A stretch of 64,000 nucleotides of DNA from NCBI RefSeq assembly GCF_947497045.1, contig NZ_CANMEU010000004.1, positions 186,001 through 250,000 of the forward strand, written 5' to 3'. This document shows, one piece after another, positions 59,525-64,000 of the stretch (position 1 is its first letter; every line of letters starts with the position of its first letter). The DNA is from an uncultured Tateyamaria sp. (GTDB lineage Bacteria; Pseudomonadota; Alphaproteobacteria; Rhodobacterales; Rhodobacteraceae). Under the pieces are notes generated by a model. That model saw nothing but the letters and a program-made list of their open reading frames with translations, ran no database searches and was not told the DNA's origin. The translations under genes and the position numbers were made by a program.

Positions 59525-59709
59525 GCAACTTCTTCTCTGGCCTGCTTGCCCTGAAACGTGGCCCCTGGGAGATGGTGGCAACCATCCTCATCGGTCTGGG
59601 GGTGTTCATGCTGATGCAGCCCTTCGTGCTGTGGGCTTACACCTATTCCTTCATCACCACGCTGGTGGGGACCGTGATGTTCATCATCGTCTCCCATTTC
59701 AAAGAGTAG
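59521..59709 (+). CDS. Small two-helix membrane protein in ABC operon
   Basis: The 62-residue protein (start MSNFFSGLLALKRGPWEMV) has two membrane segments: ATILIGLGVFMLMQPFVLWAY and FITTLVGTVMFIIVSHF. It overlaps the upstream permease by four bases and precedes the first ATPase gene by four bases, so it is clearly translated with the transporter. Small proteins at this place occur in glycerol-type (GlpSTPQV-like) ABC operons, but their role is not established. It may be an accessory transporter subunit. Confidence 0.8.
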   Translation: MSNFFSGLLALKRGPWEMVATILIGLGVFMLMQPFVLWAYTYSFITTLVGTVMFIIVSHFKE

Positions 59710-59713
59710 CGCC

Positions 59714-60811
59714 ATGGCCCAGATCATCATCAAGAACGTGCGCAAGGAATTCGGTGACTTCACCGCCGTAAAGGAAAGCAGCTTCACCATCGAGGACGGC
59801 GAATTCTTCATGCTGCTCGGCCCCTCGGGCTGCGGCAAGACGACGACTTTGCGCATGATTGCGGGCCTCGAACTGCCCACATCCGGCGAAATCTACCTTG
59901 ATGGTGAGGAGATCAGCCAAAAGCCCCCGAGCCAGCGCGACATCGCCTTCGTCTTCCAGATGTTTGCGCTTTACCCGCATATGAACGTGCGCAAGAACCT
60001 CAGCTATCCGCTGGTGAGCCAAGGCATGGCGCGGCGCGATGTGCGGGCCAAGGTGGACGAGGTGGCAGGCATTCTTGGCATCCGTGACATCCTGAACCGG
60101 CCCGTCGGTGGGTTGTCGGGTGGGGATCGCCAGCGCGTGGCCCTCGGGCGCGCCATCGTGCGCGATCCCAAAGCCTTTATGATGGATGAACCCCTTGGGG
60201 CGCTCGATGCCGAGTTTCGCGAACACATGTCCGAAGAACTGCGCGCCCTGCATGACCGGATGGGGGCGACAACCGTCTACGTGACCCATGACCAGCTTGA
60301 GGCGATGCAGATGGGCGACAAGATCGTGGTGATGAACAACGCCGTAGTCGAACAGTTCGGTACGCCACAGGACATCTATGACACGCCCGCGACCATGTTC
60401 GTGGCCGATTTCATCGGCTCGCCTTCCATGAACTTCCTCGACTTCAGCGGATCGCTCGCCCCCGGTGCGGGCACCGTCGATCTGGGCGGACAGCACCACG
60501 CGGTGCCGACCCAACGCGAAGGCGCATCCGGCGATCTGGTCTTTGGGGTGCGCCCCGAACATGTGAAACTGTCAGATACCGGGGCGTATCGGGGCGAGGT
60601 TCTGGCCACCGAATATCTGGGCACGACGCAAATCATCACACTTGATACGCCCAATGGCGAGTTGAAGGCGCGCACCGACAGCGCCCAGATCGCGACCGTT
60701 GGCGAAACCGTGGGGCTGAGTTTCGAGGGGCCGAAAATCACGCTGTTCGACAAGGCCAGTGGGCAGGCCCTGCGCTCCGAACTCAACGAAAAGGTGCTGG
60801 CCCATGGCTGA
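59714..60811 (+). CDS. ABC transporter ATPase 1 (UgpC/MalK type)
   Basis: The 365-residue ATPase has Walker A GPSGCGKTT near residue 38, Q-loop VFQMFALYPHM, a signature that reads LSGGDRQR rather than LSGGQ, Walker B AFMMDEPLGALD and H-loop YVTHDQLEAM. The C-terminal regulatory domain includes FGVRPEHV. With the second ATPase gene it makes a likely heterodimer, as in glycerol-type importers. It overlaps the second ATPase gene by eight bases. Confidence 0.93.
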   Translation: MAQIIIKNVRKEFGDFTAVKESSFTIEDGEFFMLLGPSGCGKTTTLRMIAGLELPTSGEIYLDGEEISQKPPSQRDIAFVFQMFALYPHMNVRKNLSYPLVSQGMARRDVRAKVDEVAGILGIRDILNRPVGGLSGGDRQRVALGRAIVRDPKAFMMDEPLGALDAEFREHMSEELRALHDRMGATTVYVTHDQLEAMQMGDKIVVMNNAVVEQFGTPQDIYDTPATMFVADFIGSPSMNFLDFSGSLAPGAGTVDLGGQHHAVPTQREGASGDLVFGVRPEHVKLSDTGAYRGEVLATEYLGTTQIITLDTPNGELKARTDSAQIATVGETVGLSFEGPKITLFDKASGQALRSELNEKVLAHG

Positions 60812-61799
60812 GGTTGTCCTGAAATCACTCAGCAAGTCCTTTGGGGACGATGTCGGGGTCGCGGACATCTCGATGACCATTCCCGACGGGGCTTTCGTCG
60901 TATTGCTCGGCCCCACTGGGGCGGGAAAGACGACCACATTGCGCCTGATCTCGGGGTTGGAAAAGGCAGATGCGGGCGAGGTGTGGATCGGCGGGCGCAA
61001 TGTGGCGGACGAGATGCCCGCACAGCGCGATGTGGCGATGGTGTTCCAGCAATACTCGCTCTATCCGCATTTGACAGTGCGCGACAATCTCGCCTTTCCA
61101 CTGAAATCCCCGATCCTGAACACACCACCGGAAGAGATTGAGCGCAAGGTGAACGAGGTCGCAAATGTGCTCCAGATCAGCCACAAGCTCGACAACAAGG
61201 CCACGGCCCTGTCGGGGGGCGAGATGCAGCGGGTATCCATCGGGCGCGCGCTGGTGCGGGACCCGGCGATCTACCTCATGGATGAACCGCTGAGTTCGCT
61301 TGACGCCAAACTGCGCACCGACCTGCGGGTCGAGTTGAAACGCATCCATGCGAGCCTTGGCGCGACTCTGCTATACGTGACCCATGACCAGATCGAGGCG
61401 ATGACCATGGCGACCCATGTGGGTGTGCTCGATCATGGTCGGCTCGTACAATACGGCACGCCCCGCGAAATCTACGAAAACCCCAACTCGCTTTACGTCG
61501 CCTCGCGCCTCGGTTTGCCCCGCATCAACGTGCTGCCCGCCGACATCTTCGGCGGCGTACCTGAGGGCACCACGCAGATCGGCCTGCGCCCCGAACATAT
61601 TGCCCAGGGTGAGGGGCAAGAGGCTGAAGTGCAGCGCGTCGAACATCTGGGTGATCAGAACCGGCTGCACCTGATACTGAAGGGTCACGCGATCACTACG
61701 ATTGCCGATCCATCGACCGATTATGCGCCCGGCACCATGCTCAAAATCTCACCCCGCAGCCCGCTTTGCTTTGACGCCCAAGGCCACCGCATCCGCTGA
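60804..61799 (+). CDS. ABC transporter ATPase 2 (UgpC/MalK type)
   Basis: The 331-residue ATPase has Walker A GPTGAGKTT near residue 36, Q-loop VFQQYSLYPHL, signature LSGGEMQR, Walker B IYLMDEPLSSLD and H-loop YVTHDQIEAM. The C-terminal regulatory domain is shorter than in ATPase 1 but keeps IGLRPEHI. The two ATPases differ throughout, so they are not a recent duplication. The ATG is within the end of the preceding gene. Confidence 0.92.
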   Translation: MAEVVLKSLSKSFGDDVGVADISMTIPDGAFVVLLGPTGAGKTTTLRLISGLEKADAGEVWIGGRNVADEMPAQRDVAMVFQQYSLYPHLTVRDNLAFPLKSPILNTPPEEIERKVNEVANVLQISHKLDNKATALSGGEMQRVSIGRALVRDPAIYLMDEPLSSLDAKLRTDLRVELKRIHASLGATLLYVTHDQIEAMTMATHVGVLDHGRLVQYGTPREIYENPNSLYVASRLGLPRINVLPADIFGGVPEGTTQIGLRPEHIAQGEGQEAEVQRVEHLGDQNRLHLILKGHAITTIADPSTDYAPGTMLKISPRSPLCFDAQGHRIR

Positions 61800-61815
61800 T
61801 ATCAGGAGCCCGCCC

Positions 61816-63441
61816 ATGACCCAATTCATCAACGCAAAAGAAACCCTTGTGACCGACGCCATCGATGGGTTGCTGGCCACATCCAGCGGCATGCTGACCC
61901 GGCTGGACGGTTATCCCCACATCAAGGTGGTATGTCGCGCGGATTGGGACAAATCACGCGTCGCACTGATTTCGGGGGGCGGATCGGGGCATGAACCGGC
62001 CCATGCGGGATTCGTGGGCAAAGGCATGCTGACGGCGGCGGTCTGCGGCGAGGTGTTCGCCTCGCCCTCGGTCGATGCGGTGCTTGCGGGTATCCTCGCG
62101 GTCACGGGGCCTGCGGGCTGTTTGCTGATCGTCAAGAACTACACGGGCGACCGGTTGAATTACGGGCTGGCGGCAGAACGGGCGCGGGCCTTCGGGCTGG
62201 ACGTGTCGATGGTGGTGGTCGATGATGACATCGCCCTGCCCGATCTGCCCCAGGCCCGCGGCGTGGCGGGCACGTTGTTTGTTCACAAGATCGCCGGGTC
62301 CATGGCCGAGGACGGGGCCGACCTTGCGGCCATCACCGACGCCGCCAATACCGCGATCAATGGGATGGCGTCCATAGGCACATCTCTCGACACCTGCACC
62401 GTGCCCGGCTCGGCCAAGGAGGACCGGATCGCGCCCGGCATGGCCGAACTCGGGCTTGGCATCCACGGCGAGGCAGGCGTGCAACAGGTGGTCTTCAAGG
62501 ATGCCCGGAATGCAATGGATCTGGTGCTGGAAAAACTTGCCCCCCATATCGGGGACACCCCGCATGTCGCGATCCTCAACAACCTGGGGTCCACCACCCC
62601 ACTTGAGATGAGTATTCTGGCCCATGCGCTGGCCACCTCGGTGAAAGCCCGGCATATCAAGCACATCATCGGACCTGCACCACTGATGACATCGCTGGAC
62701 ATGCACGGGTTTTCGGTGTCGGTTTTGCCTGTGGATGCCAACACCGTGCCGCATCTGCGTCGGGCCGTGGACCTGCCTGCATGGCCCGGTGTGAAGGATG
62801 TGACGCAGGTATCGGTGCGCCCTTTGCCCGATGGGCTGTCCCCGATCCGCCCCGTGCCATCGGAGAAAGCCGAAACCCGCGCGCTGATCGAACGGTGCTG
62901 CGATCTTTTGCTGGCTGCCGAAACGGATCTGAACCTGCTGGACGCAAAATCGGGTGATGGGGACACGGGCAGCACGCTCGCCACCGCATCACGTGCGCTC
63001 AAAGGGGCGCTGGATCGGCTGCCGCTGGCCGATCCGACGCAACTGTTTCGGGCGGTTGGCAATGAGCTGAGCCAAACCATGGGCGGATCATCAGGCGTGA
63101 TCATGGCGATCTTTTTCGGGGCGACGGGGGATGCCTGCGCGAGCGGCAAACCCACGACCAAGGCATTGCTGGCCGGCCTTGAGCGGATCACGCAGGTGGG
63201 CGGAGCCACCAAGGGCGATCGCACCATGATCGACGCGCTGGAACCTGCATTGAAAGCCCTGCCCGACGGGCTTGATGCGGCGGCGGCGGCGGCGCGCCAA
63301 GGGGCGGACGCAACGGCACAAATGGGGCGCGCAAATGCCGGGCGCGCCAGCTACGTGCCATCCGAAAATTTGATCGGTCACAATGATCCCGGTGCCGAAG
63401 CGGTTACCCGCCTTTTTGAAGGGTTGGCCAAGCACACGTAA
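61816..63441 (+). CDS. Fused DhaK-DhaL ketose kinase (dihydroxyacetone kinase family)
   Basis: The 541-residue protein joins a DhaK domain (residues 1-330) and an ATP-binding DhaL domain (from about 350). DhaK has ISGGGSGHEPAHAGFVGKGML and His217 in GLGIHGEAG, which binds the keto group of the substrate covalently. DhaL has SGDGDTG with Asp376, Asp381 and Asp383 for Mg-ATP and GGSSGVIMAIFF. Fused, ATP-dependent members phosphorylate dihydroxyacetone, glyceraldehyde or tetruloses such as erythrulose. AGGAG before the ATG supports the start. Its place behind a polyol-type importer suggests a C3-C4 ketose. Confidence 0.91.
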   Translation: MTQFINAKETLVTDAIDGLLATSSGMLTRLDGYPHIKVVCRADWDKSRVALISGGGSGHEPAHAGFVGKGMLTAAVCGEVFASPSVDAVLAGILAVTGPAGCLLIVKNYTGDRLNYGLAAERARAFGLDVSMVVVDDDIALPDLPQARGVAGTLFVHKIAGSMAEDGADLAAITDAANTAINGMASIGTSLDTCTVPGSAKEDRIAPGMAELGLGIHGEAGVQQVVFKDARNAMDLVLEKLAPHIGDTPHVAILNNLGSTTPLEMSILAHALATSVKARHIKHIIGPAPLMTSLDMHGFSVSVLPVDANTVPHLRRAVDLPAWPGVKDVTQVSVRPLPDGLSPIRPVPSEKAETRALIERCCDLLLAAETDLNLLDAKSGDGDTGSTLATASRALKGALDRLPLADPTQLFRAVGNELSQTMGGSSGVIMAIFFGATGDACASGKPTTKALLAGLERITQVGGATKGDRTMIDALEPALKALPDGLDAAAAAARQGADATAQMGRANAGRASYVPSENLIGHNDPGAEAVTRLFEGLAKHT

Positions 63442-63458
63442 CCACGCATAAGGGCGCA

Positions 63459-64000
63459 ATGAAACAAGGACTTACCCCCCACTCCACCCCCACCGTCAAC
63501 GACATCGCCCGCGTTGCCGAAGTCAGCCTTGCGACCGTGGATCGCGTCCTGAACGCGCGCCCCGGAGTGCGCGAAAAAACCGTGAAAAAAGTCAATCAGG
63601 CCATCGCCGAACTGGGCTATGTGCGTGACACGGCAGCAGCCAATCTGGCGCGGGGGCGGGTCTATCGGTTCGTGTTCATCCTGCCCTCCAACAGCAACGA
63701 ATTTCTGACCTCGCTCGAGGCGCAAATCGAAGCGCTTGGCAACGATATCCGGCGGGACCGCACGCAGCTCAGCTTTGTGCGGGTGGCCGCGTTTGATCCT
63801 GTCGCATTGGCGGATGCAATTGCCGCCATTGATGTGACCGCCGTGGACGGGGTGGCCATTTTCGGACCCGAAACCCCATCAGTGCGTGACAGCATCGCCC
63901 ATCTCAAGGCGCACGGGGTCACCGTCGTGTCGCTGGTCGCTGACATCCCGAGTTCTGATCGCGACCACTATGTCGGCGTGGACAACATCGCCGCGGGGCG
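63459..64000 (+). CDS. LacI-family transcriptional regulator (partial, cut by window end)
   Basis: About 180 residues are visible before the window ends. The helix-turn-helix is PTVNDIARVAEVSLATVDRVLNARPGV at residues 11-37, followed by a periplasmic-binding-type domain that starts YRFVFILPSNSNEFLTSLEAQIE. The VDRVLN form is a distinct LacI subtype often found with sugar or polyol operons. It follows the kinase gene by 17 bases and is probably in the same transcript. The two operator-like sites before this operon have the central C|G step expected of a LacI site. Confidence 0.88.
   Translation, partial: MKQGLTPHSTPTVNDIARVAEVSLATVDRVLNARPGVREKTVKKVNQAIAELGYVRDTAAANLARGRVYRFVFILPSNSNEFLTSLEAQIEALGNDIRRDRTQLSFVRVAAFDPVALADAIAAIDVTAVDGVAIFGPETPSVRDSIAHLKAHGVTVVSLVADIPSSDRDHYVGVDNIAAG

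Noticed and set aside
59714-61799. Recent duplication of an ATPase gene
   Set aside because: The two ATPases differ in signature motif, length and most positions, so they are old paralogues expected to form a heterodimer.
1-64000. CRISPR arrays, insertion sequences, prophage genes or rRNA
   Set aside because: No regularly spaced repeats, transposase, integrase, phage structural genes or rRNA motifs were seen anywhere in the window.

Overview
The window looks like a chromosomal segment of an alphaproteobacterium of the family Rhodobacteraceae (Roseobacter group). The base composition is GC-rich. The order hemN / fnrL / universal stress protein / ccoNOQP / ccoGHIS is the layout known from Rhodobacter and its relatives. 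Many ABC-transport operons, LacI-family regulators and Gfo/Idh/MocA oxidoreductases are packed together, as is common in marine roseobacters. Taxonomy is inferred from gene content and order; no database was searched.

Layout. (1) 1-823: the N-terminus of a large BapA-like surface adhesin, minus strand, cut by the window edge. (2) 1046-10654, plus strand: glycerate kinase, CocE/NonD hydrolase, then a peptide-type ABC transporter (Tat-exported binding protein, two permeases, double ATPase) ending in an alkaline-phosphatase-superfamily enzyme. (3) 10651-15454, minus strand: membrane-anchored thioredoxin-fold protein, long-chain acyl-CoA ligase, MsbA-type ABC exporter, tRNA-Gly(TCC). (4) 15532-19659, minus strand: an unfamiliar four-gene operon whose genes all overlap by 4 nt (HisC-like aminotransferase, maleate-isomerase/Asp-Glu-racemase-like protein, MmgE/PrpD protein, D-2-hydroxyacid dehydrogenase). 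(5) 20045-30658: microaerobic respiration block with ccoNOQP, ccoGHIS, usp, fnrL and divergent hemN, carrying four FNR boxes. (6) 30662-45167: inositol catabolism (iolD, a phytanoyl-CoA-dioxygenase-family gene, iolC, iolB, an aldolase, iolG; divergent oxidoreductase, iolE, second oxidoreductase), a LacI regulator and an FrcA/RbsC-type sugar ABC transporter. (7) 45375-55072: LacI regulator divergent from an ABC importer, an intracellular GH2 beta-mannosidase, an epimerase and an oxidoreductase; then a convergent MOSC protein. (8) 56127-64000: a polyol/ketose-type ABC importer with two different ATPases and a 62-aa membrane protein, a fused dihydroxyacetone-type kinase and a LacI regulator cut by the window end.

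How it works together. Regions 6, 7 and 8 each pair an ABC importer with cytoplasmic enzymes and a LacI-type repressor. Candidate operators with a central C|G step are visible: a shared 14-16 bp palindrome links the divergent iol operons with the transporter operon about 8 kb away, and an inverted pair of 16-bp sites precedes region 8. All four ABC importers have a strong hairpin directly after the binding-protein gene, which would let the binding protein be made in excess over the membrane parts. Region 5 is independently controlled by FnrL.

Limits. Functions come from reading motifs and gene order. Substrates of all four ABC importers, and the pathway of region 4, are inferences. Most proposed starts rest on visible Shine-Dalgarno spacing or 4-nt overlaps.
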